NCBI GenBank assembly: GCA_032622095.1
Contig: CP136062.1
Location: 57,736,420-57,800,419 of the forward strand
Length of the DNA: 64,000 bases
Source of the DNA: Siphonodentalium dalli
Lineage: Eukaryota; Mollusca; Scaphopoda; Gadilida; Siphonodentaliidae
Reading direction: 5' to 3'
Shown here: piece by piece, positions 1 to 11,492 of the stretch
Position numbering within the stretch: the first letter of the stretch is position 1
Layout of the letters: every line of letters starts with the position of its first letter
Translations under genes and position numbers: made by a program
The notes under the pieces: model-generated
What the model was told of the DNA's origin: nothing
The model's database searches: none
What the model saw: the letters and a program-made list of their open reading frames with translations, nothing else

Positions 1-1368
1 GTCCGTCATTAGATGAGGATATTCAACTGTTGATAATATATTTATAATGCATGCACTAATTAAACTATATTTAACAGAGGTAAGAAATTATATTGCACCT
101 TTGTTGATCTGAGGAAAGCCTTCGATACTGTATGGCGAAATGGATTATGGGTAATCTAATTTGAAATGGGATCACCGGTAAAATTTAAAAAATAATAAAT
201 AGCATGTATAGTAGTTTAAGTCTTGTGTTATATCAAATAACAAGAGTAGCAAATATTTTATGTGTGATGCAGGGGTGAGACAAGGAGGAAACTTGTCCCC
301 TCTTTTATTTTCACTCTTTATAAATGATATGGAGTCTTTATTATCAGACTGCGCGATAAGCGGTCTGAGTTACGTAGACATTTTATTTAAAAAACAGTTT
401 GGCACACACATGAAGCTGCTTGTTATATTATATGCAGATGATACTGTCATTTTTACTGATGACAAAGAAAGCATGCATAGAGCTCTTAATACTTTCTTTG
501 ATTACACAGAAGCGTTAATGAAGGTTAATGTTACCAAAACTAAAATGATAATATTTTGCACACAAAAAAACGAGACATTGGCCACGTTTTATACTGGGTG
601 ATGAGCCAGTGGAGGTGCATTGAATAAAATGGCCCGCATTGAACGCATTTATTCCCAACACAGAATTGGAATTTTAGAATTACCAAAACCAAAAATAGGT
701 GACATGGTTAGGTGACATGACAGTATCGAAGTATAATCATATAAATGACTAAAAGCTTTAAGTATGATGGTTTATTAATGGTGTGGTGTTAGCCAACCAC
801 GGTTGAAATATGGACTTTCACTATGTCAAGAATATTCAATTTGAACAGGAAGTGTTAGAACGCATTTTGGGTTTTCCAAGAAATATAAATACGATAATAC
901 AAAAATAATCAGGAACAATAGATGGAAAGATACGTGACGTCAATAATGCGTTTTTTAAATTCTGTGTTCCAAAGTATCACAATATTAATATCTGCACCGT
1001 GATTGTTGCAACATATATTAACTTAATTAAATCTATCATCCGAGCAGAAATAAATCATGTTGTATGCTATGATCATGAGACTGAAAATTCAATATGTCTG
1101 TATCTGAAGTAGAAATTATTCCATGAATTGAAAACAACCAGATTCTGTTGAATACATGTGTATCAAGCAAACGGCTGTGAAATAAACTTCATAAAGCTTC
1201 ATATTGTCAATCGGGATTCTAATTTTAGGAGTTAATAATTGGGCTGCAAGTAGTTCACGGATGATGACGTGTTATAAATGAGGACATGCATGAATGATTT
1301 TGATCACTCTCCTGTGAGTTATGTTGTCTTTGTCAAGAGAGATGTGTGTTGAAGTTAGGCAAACTTAC
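1..1368 (-). other. Intron or flank downstream of exon 11
   Basis: No exon of the lipid-transfer gene is seen here. 78-601 is a decayed plus-strand reverse-transcriptase fragment. About 602-1000 may be more of the same element but too decayed to read. The rest is AT-rich single-copy-looking sequence. Confidence 0.5.
78..601 (+). pseudogene. Non-LTR reverse transcriptase fragment, broken
   Basis: Two separated pieces of a reverse-transcriptase palm domain. Near 95-150 the frame reads FVDLRKAFDTVWRNGLW (motif A with its catalytic Asp), followed by a stop and a frame change. At 260-601 an open frame holds GVRQGGNLSPLLFSLFINDM (motif B) and LYADDTVIF (motif C, YADD), then the thumb-like KMIIF. 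Motif order and spacing are right for a LINE RT, but there is an insertion of about 20 residues before YADD, and no endonuclease. It is a different family from the LINE at 57864-60690, which has FADD and GVPQGS. It is a dead fragment in an intron. Confidence 0.82.
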
Positions 1369-1523
1369 TAGTTTTTAAGTGTCACATATGACGTCTTCAC
1401 TCCTTTGATGACACCCATAATGTCTCGGTATGTGTCGAAGAAGGGTTTTCCGAGTATAAGCAGTTGGTTGAGAGGATCAAAGTACCTTTTCAATAAGGCT
1501 TCTAAATCACCGTGGAGTTGTCT
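1369..1523 (-). CDS. LLTP-like gene, exon 11 (last visible)
   Basis: A 155-bp exon from phase 0 to phase 2. The acceptor is TTTTTTTCAG before AGACAACTCC and the donor is AAAAACTA before GTAAGT. The peptide RQLHGDLEALLKRYFDPLNQ continues as helix (LLILGKPFFDTYRDIMGVIK). Read without splicing it would stop at TAG straight after Asn. The donor splits that codon after TA, so the gene is taken to continue below position 1. If the donor were not used this would be the C-terminus. Confidence 0.78.
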
Positions 1524-2293
1524 CTGAAAAAAATGTACATAATTTTGTACACGTACCGTTGTCTGCAAAAAACGGACACTTTAGCTCTTACAGATACCCC
1601 AACATATATGACACGTAAGTAGTCAAATCCTAGGATAATCAGCTTACTAGCTGAGTAAGACCAGGGCCCTTCGAATTGAGTGTTTTCATTTCGAATCGAA
1701 TCAGGCGAGCGATTAGAAATTGAATCGAATCTCAAATCAAATCATTGTTACTGAGCCAAATCAGTTAAAATACATAGAACTTCAAAGAAACACCTAAAAT
1801 TGACTGGTGAAAACCTCCTGCATGGTGATCGTCGATGTAGTTCAATATTCGCAGATTATGCGATTATCTGTGCCTAAGTAATCGTTGAGAACAGATAAGA
1901 GAACAAATGTCAACGTAAATACAGACAAACCTACCGCGTGATGCCCATTTCAATTCATTGAATAGCGCAGTATTTTCGCTACACTTGCTATGATTGTGTT
2001 GTCTGCCGCTTGAACTGACAGACTTACCAGACAATGTTTACAAAATACTCAGGACTTAGATTCTGACTCGCATTTACGCAAATCAAACAAAGATCTATAA
2101 TTTGGCATACATGTGTGTTATGGAATTCCCATGATTCCTGGAACGACACTAGCACACGACCTTGTACGGCTTTAGTTCAGATTGTTTGGCTTCGGCAACC
2201 CATTCCAGTGGCCTGGTTTGCTTCAGCAAATGGCTTCGGCATTGCTGATTGCCGGAGCCATATTATGAGGGCTGCAAGGCCAATACGGTAATA

Positions 2294-2420
2294 TACAGTA
2301 ATGCCCTAAGTAATGACTCCTTAACTTTTCTGGATTTAGTCGGAAATATGGCTTGTTGCCATTCATCGGAAAGCTCTCGGGGATGACTATAAGGAGTCGA
2401 TTATTTAGGGCATTACTGTA
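2294..2420. mobile_element. B-family hairpin MITE, shortened
   Basis: The ends TACAGTAATGCCCTAA and TTAGGGCATTACTGTA form the inverted termini with TA at each edge. The middle retains one arm and part of the loop; the other arm has lost most of its length. Confidence 0.8.
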
Positions 2421-3639
2421 CAAAAAGATTCTAGATTCTCAATGACTCCCGACCTTGTTTTTGGTCCCTTCCAGCTCAATTTAATTTATTTTGATAGTTT
2501 TTGCTTAACCTTCAAAGTACATTGCAATGACGGTTATGACCATTAATCAGTCTACTTTGATCAAATTGGGCAATTTTAATCACCTTGCAACTATTTTATA
2601 TGGTAGGATACTGCATCAATTTCTAGAATTGTCCACGACCAGTTATGTTAGTAAGAATTAAATATTAACAAAATAAAATTTGTCCACCTGCCGCACTTTC
2701 CCAAAAAAGTTGTATGAGAATCTTGTGATTTATTTATGTTCGACTAAAATAAATACTGGGATATTTTAATAACTGTCCTTAATATGCTTGGACATGATAG
2801 CCGAGGGGTCACTCTTGGTTACCAGTCGATCCTTCATACTAGTATTTTCCTGCTAGTCCGGCGGGTCGGTGTGGTGCTGTCCACCCAGTAAGTAGTTACT
2901 AGGCCTTGACATCCCCTTTGCCATAATGGCATAAACCATAAAACAAATACTGGGATATTTTAATAACTGTCCTTATGCTTGGACACGGTAGAGCATCCTC
3001 CTTTTATATTCCTCTGCATGTAATTGTCTATGTGTTTTCTCCCATGCAGTGGTGTTTGCCCCATGTAATTGTCTATGTGTTTTCTCCCCGTGGTGTTTGC
3101 CCCATGCATATTAATCATTCACATATCAGCTCGATCGTACTTTTCATCATACGTACAACGTACACTATACATTTGCTATACACAGCCAATCAGAACACAC
3201 ATAACTCAATTCTGCCTTTTCGTGTTATGCAATTTTATACAAGCTTTTATTAGTTAATTTAACCACCACCCTCCCTCCCCTCTCATATTGCTGGTATATA
3301 GCTAATTTATTTCAGACTTTCCAGAACGTTCAATATGCATGTTGCCCTCACCTTCTTGTCTTACACATTACATTGCTTCTATTATTCATGGCTGTTTTTT
3401 ATTTACCAAATAAACAGCTCTTATCGCAATACATTTGTTTCGAATGAACTCCATTGTCCTCTGGGGGAAATGCTCTGCTGTGGCCTGGGCATAAAAATAT
3501 TAATTCAGAACACTCTTCAGTTTTCTTCGCAACAATCCCATGAAGGATCTTTATCATAGGTATTAAATCTATTTTATTTTTAGGCTGAGTTAGTTATGTT
3601 GTTGGTGGAGCAAAGCAATGCTGTTAACTTAAGAGAACA

Positions 3640-3856
3640 TACAGTAATGCCCTAAATAATCGACTCTTTAACCACAGCAGAATTATGGGTAACTTTTCAG
3701 GATTTAGTCGGAAATATGGCTTATTGCCATTCATCGGAAAGCTCTCACTGAGAGCTTTTCGATGAATGACAACAATCCATATTTCTGACTAAATCCTGAA
3801 AAGTTACCCACAATTCTGCTGTGGATAAGGAGTCGATTATTTAGGGCATTACTGTA
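3640..3856. mobile_element. B-family hairpin MITE, complete (217 bp)
   Basis: A near-perfect palindrome with arms of about 107 bp: TACAGTAATGCCCTAAATAA, then a CACAGCAGAATTATGGGTAA phrase, GGATTTAGTCGGAAATATGG and CATTCATCGGAAAGCTCTC, followed by the mirror image. TA at both edges fits a Tc1/mariner-type target duplication. Confidence 0.9.
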
Positions 3857-3936
3857 CTAATATTGTTCTCAAATTAACATTTTCATGGTCTTTGGTAGAT
3901 TTGATTCAAGACAAGACCATTATCTGACGGGAGCAT

Positions 3937-4213
3937 TTAACCCTTTCTATACAGAATGGATTGTCCCATCAGTTAAAATATATACATTGGAATGGTCTAT
4001 TATTCACCTGGAGGGATGTTTGGGAAAAATATAAGTAGACAACAGACAAATATATAATACAAGCGCGGCGAAGCGCCAAAAGATTCAGATTCTTTGGTGG
4101 GAAATGTTCAGATAATAAGCTCAATAAACAGACATATGACGTTTGTTGAACTAATTATCTGAACATTTCTACGGGAACCAGTCGTTGATGAGTTTTTGTA
4201 AAGAAAGGGTCAA
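3937..4213. mobile_element. piggyBac-like MITE
   Basis: TTAA then CCCTTTCTATACAG at the left and GTAAAGAAAGGG at the right, followed by TCAA (probably a mutated TTAA). It matches 10444-10680 in inverted orientation. Confidence 0.75.
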
Positions 4214-4582
4214 AGACATATTATGGACATGTTTCAGTGAGTGATATTTAAAAGTTAGCACACAGGAACTATGCCAACCTGGGGAATGTAACATTCTACA
4301 AACATCGCCAAAAATTTCAAAGAAATCGACCGGACCACTCCATAGTAAACATCGTTCTGAACTAAGCTCAATTGTAAATATTTACATCTAGAATCGGTAT
4401 GTAAATATCTGTGATAAACTAACACAATTGATTTCATCATGAAGAGTCGTTGCTTTTAATTAATATATAAGAATAACATGTGTGTGTTGTCAATTTGGAT
4501 TAATAATCGTAAAAATAGCTACTTTGAGCAAGAGTATTCTCAATTTCTAGTTGGTCACCCTACCTGTGTGTTTCATATCACT
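4214..4582. repeat. Dispersed 370-bp repeat, copy 1
   Basis: Shares AACATCGCCAAAAATTT, CTCAATTGTAAATATTTAC and TTTCATATCACTTTAA with 10034-10443 (inverted) and 61433-61755. Always next to piggyBac-like termini, so probably part of a larger non-autonomous element. Confidence 0.7.
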
Positions 4583-4903
4583 TTAACCCTTTCAGTGCCA
4601 AGTCCGATTTTTGTATCAACCCATATTTCCTTGATCATTTTTCAAATTTATTGATTATAATAATGTGTATCAGAAAATATATCAACAACAGCTGTTTAAA
4701 ATATTTCAAAAGGTCCGAATTATTATGACTTCCAATCGTATTGCAACAACTAACACAGCCAACACTAATATATTTCTGAACATCTATGACCCTAAATGAC
4801 TCATATAATTAATGAATTCAAAAAGGCGAGAATGATCCTGGCTTTATTTTAATCATTTAGATTTGATAAAAACGGTGAAAATAACAATTTGAAAAACATA
4901 TGG

Positions 4904-5014
4904 TACAGTAATGCCCTAAATAAACGACTCCTTAACCACAGCAGAATTATGGGTAATTTTTCAGGATTTAGTCGGAAATATGACTTATTGCCATTCATCA
5001 GAAAGCTCTCACTG
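4904..5014. mobile_element. B-family MITE, left half
   Basis: One arm only, from TACAGTAATGCCC to GAAAGCTCTC; the mirror arm is missing. Confidence 0.8.
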
Positions 5015-5380
5015 ATTGGCACTCATTCAACAACAAGACTACATACATGGCCATCATTCGCAGAATGGGGTTAGTTTTCACATAGAGAATATCTGCTAAA
5101 CTTCATAGAAATGCTACCATATATTTTGAGAAAAAAACAAAATATGAGGGGAAACTTTTTTGTTTATATGTCAGTGTAACCCACTAATATCCGAGCTTTA
5201 TAGGAAGGACCTGTTGACTAAATTTGTATGCAGGATGGCAGAAACATTGAAGGGAAAGTAGAAAATCTTTTCCCATTGTAAATATGTAGATATCTGTACA
5301 AATGTCAGTCGAGGGCAAAGTGGCTTGACCCCCGACAACATCACCCCTGTTTTTTGTATCAAATTAAAATAACAACTAAC

Positions 5381-5538
5381 CACTTGCATGGCACCATCAC
5401 TGAATCCAGCTGAGACATCGTCACTTAGAGCATCTATGAAATCTTCCAGTTCTTCTGGCAAGGACACAACGGCATCTTGAATATCATCTACAATGTCTCT
5501 AATTTCATCCCCAATGTTAAGCCAGTGCATCACTTTAC
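5381..5538 (-). CDS. LLTP-like gene, exon 10, acidic helices
   Basis: A 158-bp exon from phase 1 to phase 0. The acceptor is GTTCATACTTACAG before GTAAAG and the donor is CAAGTG before GTTAGT. A GTGGTT donor three bases earlier would drop one Val and keep the frame. The peptide is KVMHWLNIGDEIRDIVDDIQ, then DAVVSLPEELEDFIDALSDD, strongly acidic and amphipathic. The DEIRDIVDDIQDAV stretch echoes MVDDIQADV in exon 7, which points to an internal repeat of one helical unit. Confidence 0.82.
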
Positions 5539-5648
5539 CTGTAAGTATGAACCAAATAGGGTCCTGTGAACATTTGGTATTAAAAATATTTGATTCATCC
5601 TGCATATTCGATTCAACAATCATAGTCTGGCTGTCGGGCTGAATATAT

Positions 5649-7785
5649 AAGGTCTACCAGGAAAAAAATCTTAACAAGCTAAATTTGGTATCGTTGGAAA
5701 GAGGAGATCGTCATGTATAACATATCCAAAATCCGCTAAAATCCGCTTTGGGGAAAATGTTCTACAGCGCCCTGAATAGGGGTGGGTTCTAACGTAAATT
5801 ATTAAGGTAAGTATGCGATATGTTATGGCATAGGGATTACGTAGTTGTACAACTATGTGTGAAATTGGAGCAACGGAGCGAATAGAGTGACACGGACAGA
5901 AAATAATACAATCGCGGCCATAAAATGGCTGTCAAATTGGCCGCAACTCCAAAACATACCACGACGAAAGCAACATATTGGATAACCACATAGGAGTGGA
6001 CATACGTAATAGTAATGTACATTCATGTTGTTTAGTATCTTTAAACGTACACAGATCATTAAAATATCCATCTGCATGATGTATTGGTCATTTCAACGCA
6101 AGTCAAACCCAATGGTTAAATTTCTGTTTTTTAGCTTATCCAACATCCAACTGTCCGGACAAAATATAATAATTTTGGTCATGCAACACACAAAGTAATG
6201 TTTCGCCATGCAGTGTATGGTAGTTTCATTGGACATTGTGATTAATTATTGAATGTAACACATACACCGAAGTGCACACCCTTGTGGTATAAAGACTAGT
6301 TAGATTTATGGAATTTGCTGCACTCTCCGTGATAATATGCCATACACATATGTCCCAATGCTTATCACACTGCAAAGAAACATCAATATCTTCAATAGAT
6401 TAGCGCCACATCTCACGAGATCAAAGAGATGGTACATCTTACAGATTATTTAAGACTAATTTTCACGCGGCTACCAAACCGGTTTATTATTGGAACATTT
6501 TGTTCAAATTACTTCAGTCCCCACTTTACAACTGGGATATACTACCACACAATGCACAATATTAATTTTCAGTATCGTTTTGTCTTAAAATATCTTACCA
6601 GTACCACCCACGTAATTGTGCTAAATAGCAAGGGTTCATCGTTTAAAGCTGTTATTTCAGCGTTGAACATTCGCTAAATGTTGCTTTTTGTGGTTTTGTG
6701 TACAGCAACTATATGTAACTTTAGGGATAAGGGACAAACGCGGTGATGCGGTTGCAGAAATCGTAGTAATTTTCGCATATATGTGGCTTCGGTGAATATA
6801 ACGAAATATAATTTCCAGATATCAACACAGTCTCAACCACAGAATATGTAAACTATATTGGTCAAGTTTAGAATTTATTGAAGATGGCTTTGTACTCCTC
6901 TGTGTTTTTGATAAATTGTGTTCATAATATACCACCATGCATTCTTGTGATAAAAGCGAAATATTCGTGTTTTATCACCTGATTGGAGGCAACTATGATT
7001 ACTATTTTGAGATAGAGACAATGGAATCTTCACATTTTACCCAAACATGTATGCATATATCTTATATTGTTCCATAGCAGTGCATTTTGAAAGGGTTAAT
7101 TTTGTAGATATCAAAATAAATGATAATCGGTCACATTCACGAGACTACTCTGACGACATATATTTCTGCTTCTAGAAAACATCACAGAATCAATACATCC
7201 ATATCAAATCGCATTTAACTGTTTAATTACACATATAATCACACGATTCAACATAAAAAGTACATATAAAACTGCGTTATTGTTCCATTTATGTGTGCCC
7301 AAAAGTCCAGATTTAACCGTTGCATGAGACCCTGCTTTCGATTGCTCTCTCGTGATATTCATTAGGGAGAATTCTTACGTCTCTGATCAAACGTTTCTCT
7401 TATACTCTGCAATGAATATCCTCAAATAATTCGAACGTTTGTTCTATCTTATAGGACTAGCAATTACATGTTTCACAAAGTGTAAATTTCATTCACTTTT
7501 CTCCATTTTGGCGTCCGTTTTGGGAAAGACATTCTACAAATATGGTTTACGGCTAAACATTGTTTGTCAATATTTAAATTTATTGCGAATTTGGCATTAA
7601 TTGTTGCATCTACCGCAGAAATTCAACAATTTCAGATATTAACAATCATATTGGGCGCCATCTTGAATAGAGAATTTTCCCCAAAGCGGATTTTAGCGGA
7701 TTTTGGATATGTTATTCCTCAGATTCTGCTCGACAAAATTACACTAAAAACAGCTTGTTAATAATTTTTTCTAGGTCCAATGCTT
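5649..7785. mobile_element. Inverted-repeat element, 2.1 kb
   Basis: About 115-bp inverted ends. The left holds ATCTTAACAAGCT and CATATCCAAAATCCGCTAAA; the right holds the complements (TTTTAGCGGATTTTGGATAT, AGCTTGTTAATAAT). The same end sequence occurs alone at 31345-31440. The interior has no recognisable transposase. Confidence 0.65.
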
Positions 7786-9090
7786 AAACGACCAGACTAT
7801 CAGTGGTGAATCTTGATGTATCAAATATCTTTGCGATGATATTTTATGTCGGAAAATTACACCCAAATGAGTGTGATCGGGCAGAAAGCAGTGTTCTGTA
7901 AAAAGCACACATCCGTGACATTGATGTAGAGACGTAAGTTTGATCGTCTTGAATGTCCCTTTCAACATGCTGACCAACCTTCTTTGAAAGTAGTGACTTT
8001 GGGTGCTTACAGATCATATTGACGAAATACACCTGAAAACGACTGAGGAAACAAAATGCATTAGCCATTATCAAGATCGACGAAAATAATGTGCAAAACT
8101 CAACATTCAGTATATTTAGTCTTTTTTAGTATGATGATCAGACTGGAAGAGTTTGATGACTTTAAATTATGAATTGCTAATTTAAGCTACAAAGAGGTCA
8201 CATCTCAGCATTCAAACAAAGAACATACACATGGATTCATGGAACTTCGATAGGTAAGCATGTGCGGTCCATTTCCAATTCCGAGTTGGAATGCCTATGT
8301 TTGTAAATATAAACAGATTATGTAGTGACGTTCTTTCTCTGTGTTAACAATTACTAATGTAATTCCATACTGAATCAGATATATGTCATATATGTCACAT
8401 CTCTTTCAAAAATTGGGACTGTAGTAGTAACTAGTTATAATATATTGACCTCCTACCTGAAATCAGGTAACTAAATAGAATTATTGGTGCCTAAACATGA
8501 TGAATATTGTTGTCAGGGTGTATAAGCCCTACTTATCACCCTTTGATTAATTGTTGTAATTAATTTCCCGACAGAACATGGCTTTAATTTCGGAGAGCTA
8601 TAATCAGCCCTCAAAATTAAGAAAAATTTCCCATTGCACAAAGTTAATGCTGAGGCATGATATATTCCACATGTTGCCACAGAATTTCCCATGGCATTGC
8701 TTATTTTCCGAGGCCAATTTTCAGGACTGTATAATGCAAAAATTACAACAATTTATTCAACATTAACTACAAAATTTATAAATTTCTGATTTCTATATGA
8801 GGAATGGATATGATGAGGTATTTACCAGACTCTCCAAACATGGGGTTTTCTCGCTAATCGCTATCGGCCACTGAACTGATATAAAATCGATACGATTCGC
8901 GAGTACTGTCAGTATTCTGTTTGGGACGTATTTGAATAACACAGGACCCTAGAACCAAAGATCATTTGAGCGATTTTTCGATCATATGATTGAAAAAGTC
9001 CAGATGAGTTGGAAGAAATATCTCCAAGGTAAACAAGGGCATCGCTGGGGCATGACTAAATACGTTTGTCAGTTTACATGTAAATTGTTA

Positions 9091-9240
9091 TTAACCCTTT
9101 CAGTACAAAGTCCGATTTTTGTATCAACCCATATTTCCTTGATCGTTTTTCAAATTTATTGATTATAATAATGTGATACATTGATGGAAAGAGGTCTTAT
9201 GGGTTGATACACAAATCGAACTTGGCACTGAAAGGGTTAA
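9091..9240. mobile_element. piggyBac-like palindromic MITE
   Basis: TTAA at both edges (9091-9094, 9237-9240), with CCCTTTCAGTACAAAGTCCG and CGAACTTGGCACTGAAAGGG inverted ends. A further right-hand terminus of the same kind ends in TTAA at 9528-9531, and a left-hand one begins at 4583. Confidence 0.8.
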
Positions 9241-9544
9241 AGCTCTACCATGATTTCCAGCTGCAACCTGAATAAAATTCAAATTTAGAATGTTGTGTAT
9301 TTTTCTGCTTTAGAACTCTGCTGCTAGGACTGTTGCTGTTGAAGGCTTTGCTAAGCTTCTTCTATCACGGAGAGTTATCTCCGTCAAAATATTGACGCAT
9401 CTCATTCTGACTTGGTATAACCCTCTCACTAAAGAAGACAATGTATCACATTATTATAATCAATAAATTTGAAAAATGATCAAGGAAATATGGGTTGATA
9501 CAAAAATCGAACTTGGCACTGAAAGGGTTAAGTCAGGTGAATTA

Positions 9545-9760
9545 AGTTTAAAAAAAGACCATATTACTCTGTACAAATAATTGGTCGAAACCCATAGTTG
9601 TCCTGTATTTTTAGCTAGAAACAGACATACCAATTTTGGTTCTGATCAAATAATTCAAACTGTAGTTATCAGTCAGAAACCAAAACTATTAAGGGATGGA
9701 AGAACAGACGGATGCCTCGATAGACGGATGGACAGACTGATTACAAAAACGACCTTTTTT
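9545..9760. repeat. Dispersed repeat, GGACGG type, diverged
   Basis: Shares the TTTAGCTAGAAACAGACATACC and CAAATAATTCAAACTG order with 34620-35010, ending in degenerate GACGGATGGAC. Confidence 0.6.
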
Positions 9761-9839
9761 TCAAACAAGTGTATAAAAACGAATCAATTTCTTAAAGATG
9801 TGTTAAAACTGAGCCATATCGCACTTCTTTTTGACTAAC

Positions 9840-9910
9840 CTTTCTGCATCTGCATAGATTTAACCAGTTTGTTTTTACTTTCGATACCCATCACTATGGC
9901 CATCTTTATT
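9840..9910 (-). CDS. LLTP-like gene, exon 9 (small)
   Basis: A 71-bp exon with a strong acceptor (a T-run then GCAG before AATAAAG) and the donor GCAGAAAG before GTTAGT. Only one frame is open, the one that needs two bases from exon 8, and it gives 23 residues (IKMAIVMGIESKNKLVKSM, then QMQK) plus one base. This exon is too small to stand out as an open reading frame. Its support is the splice sites, the phase fit on both sides and the amphipathic composition. Confidence 0.7.
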
Positions 9911-10033
9911 CTGCAAAAAAAAAACAATTTTAAAACACAGACAGTCGATGTGTCATTTATTATTTTACTTTTAAAGCTGAGACACTATTGTTTGATTTTA
10001 ATTTTGCTGCCAAGAAAAGTCCACAGAACTTAA

Positions 10034-10443
10034 AGTGATATGAAACACTGCGGAATGGTGATCAAATAAAAATGGAGAATAATCTTGTTCAAAGTTGTTA
10101 TTTTGACAAATATTATGGCAACACACATCGTTATTCTTATATATTAATTAATTGCAGTGATTCTCGAAGGTGAAATCGTTTTCGTTAGTTTATCGCAAAT
10201 AGTTGCGTCTCGAATCGAGAAGTAAATATTTACAATTGAGGGTATACAATGTAGTTCAGACGATTATTTCTATGGAGTGGTAAGGTAGATTTGCTTAAAA
10301 TTTTTGGCGATGTTACTAAAATGCTACATTCATCCAGTTGACATAGCGCCTGAATGCCAACTCATCAGTTTCATATACCAGAAGAAGTCCATAGTATGTC
10401 TTTAACAGTGTATCTCACAGTTGTTATCTGGAATCAAAATTAA
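10034..10443. repeat. Dispersed 370-bp repeat, copy 2 (inverted)
   Basis: The reverse complement of copy 1, preceded by TTAA at 10030-10033. Confidence 0.7.
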
Positions 10444-10680
10444 TTAACCCTTTCTTTACCAATGACTATTGATGAGTAGATCCCTTAGGAAATGTTCAGA
10501 TAACAAGTTGAACATTCAACAATCAACCATTTCCCACCAATGAATATGAATAATTCTGCGCTTGCATTATCTTTTCACATGTCAGTTTTTATTACCTGAA
10601 CACCCCTCCAAATGAATAATAGACTGTTCCAATGTATACTTTTATGGGAGAATCCATTCAGTATATATAGAAAGGGTTAA
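10444..10680. mobile_element. piggyBac-like MITE
   Basis: Exact TTAA at both edges (10444-10447 and 10677-10680) around CCCTTTCTTTACC and ATATATAGAAAGGG. It is the inverted relative of 3937-4213; both contain the GGTGGGAAATG phrase. Confidence 0.85.
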
Positions 10681-10699
10681 GTCAGGATTTGTTGACACT

Positions 10700-11265
10700 C
10701 ATAATACTTGGCCAAGCCCGTCGTTTGCAGAATGAGGTCCCCAGTAGGTGAATTTAATGACGCTATCCTGCATAGCAAACTAGCATCACTAAATTCACCC
10801 TCTGGGAACCTTATACTGCTTAGGCCTCATCTTCTCTGGAAAGTTTCTTTATTATCAAATTTCTACAGAAAAATCTTTAGTGTGCCTGTAATTTGCAGAA
10901 TGAGTCCCCAGAGGGTGAATTTAGTGATTATAGCCTGCTACGCTCATCTGGAAAGTTCCTTTATTATCAAATTTCTATAGAAACTTCTTCACATAGATTC
11001 TATATCTTTTATAGTTTAGATTCTCTATATTCCCAAATTTGCAGACGACACATTGCATAACCAAGGTTCCAATGGGTGTACATCACAATATTCACCATTT
11101 GGGAACTTCAATTTGAGTCTATGTTTCCCATAGCAGATGAGGCCATGCAGAATGAGGTCCCCAGAGGGTGAATTTTGTGAAGCTAGCCTGCTATGTGGGA
11201 TAGCATCACTAAATTCACCCTCTGGGGACTTCGTTCTGCAAATGACAGGCACACTAAACTCATGC
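10700..11265. repeat. C-family composite, rearranged, next to exon 8
   Basis: C palindromes (GAATGAGGTCCCCAGAGGGT arms) at about 10725-10815, 10895-10960 (half) and 11145-11250. Between them is the core with TCCCATAGCAGATGAGGCC and AAATTTGCAGACGACACA. It ends about 30 bp past the exon 8 donor. Confidence 0.75.
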
Positions 11266-11292
11266 ATGCATACTGAACAAATATTAACTAAC

Positions 11293-11435
11293 TTTTGAAT
11301 TCCTTTTGTAACTCCAGATATAGACTGTTTTGGACTTTTGAATATGTTTTTCACAGCATCAAAGATAAGACGAATTCCTTCCGTAATCTCCCTGGCAACT
11401 CGTGGCAGTGTGATTTTAATCGGCTCTGATATATC
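11293..11435 (-). CDS. LLTP-like gene, exon 8, amphipathic helices
   Basis: A 143-bp exon from phase 0 to phase 2. The acceptor is TTAATTTTTTTGTAG before GATATATC. The donor is ATTCAAAA before GTTAGT. This donor was chosen over a second GTTAAT four bases further on because only the first gives phase 2, as exon 9 needs. The peptide DISEPIKITLPRVAREITEG continues as a helix (IRLIFDAVKNIFKSPKQSIS). Character and composition match exon 7. Confidence 0.78.
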
Positions 11436-11492
11436 CTACAAAAAAATTAAATATATATCTTTAGGGTGCCTGTCTCTTCCTACACCAAATAC

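Larger units (their letters stand above)
1524..5380 (-). other. Intron 10
   Basis: Repeat content: B-family MITEs at 2294-2420, 3640-3856 and a half copy at 4904-5014; a piggyBac-like MITE at 3937-4213; a dispersed 370-bp repeat at 4214-4582; and a piggyBac-like terminus at 4583. 1670-1745 has repeated TCGAAT motifs like a hAT subterminus. 2760-3090 has short local duplications, including a twice-written phrase near 3005-3090. No coding sequence is seen. Confidence 0.6.
5539..9839 (-). other. Intron 9
   Basis: Holds a 2.1-kb inverted-repeat element (about 5649-7785), a palindromic TTAA-flanked MITE (9091-9240), a related terminus ending at 9531, and a dispersed repeat at 9545-9760. Open stretches near 7840-8070 and 8578-8766 look non-coding. 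Exon 9 joins exon 10 in phase without them. Confidence 0.6.
9911..11292 (-). other. Intron 8
   Basis: Almost entirely repeats: an inverted copy of the 4214-4582 repeat (10034-10443), a TTAA-flanked MITE (10444-10680), and a composite C-family element (10700-11265). Confidence 0.65.

Noticed and set aside
7844-8040. Possible exon of the lipid-transfer gene near 8.0 kb (open frame preceded by TTTTCAG)
   Set aside because: Exon 9 ends in phase 1 and exon 10 starts in phase 1, and they join perfectly. The 8.0-kb frame would need a phase-0 start and has no matching donor.
11025-11292. Extension of exon 8 as a longer open frame past its donor
   Set aside because: The extra residues translate the C-family hairpin repeat (SPEGEFSDAIPHS type) which recurs at many intronic sites.
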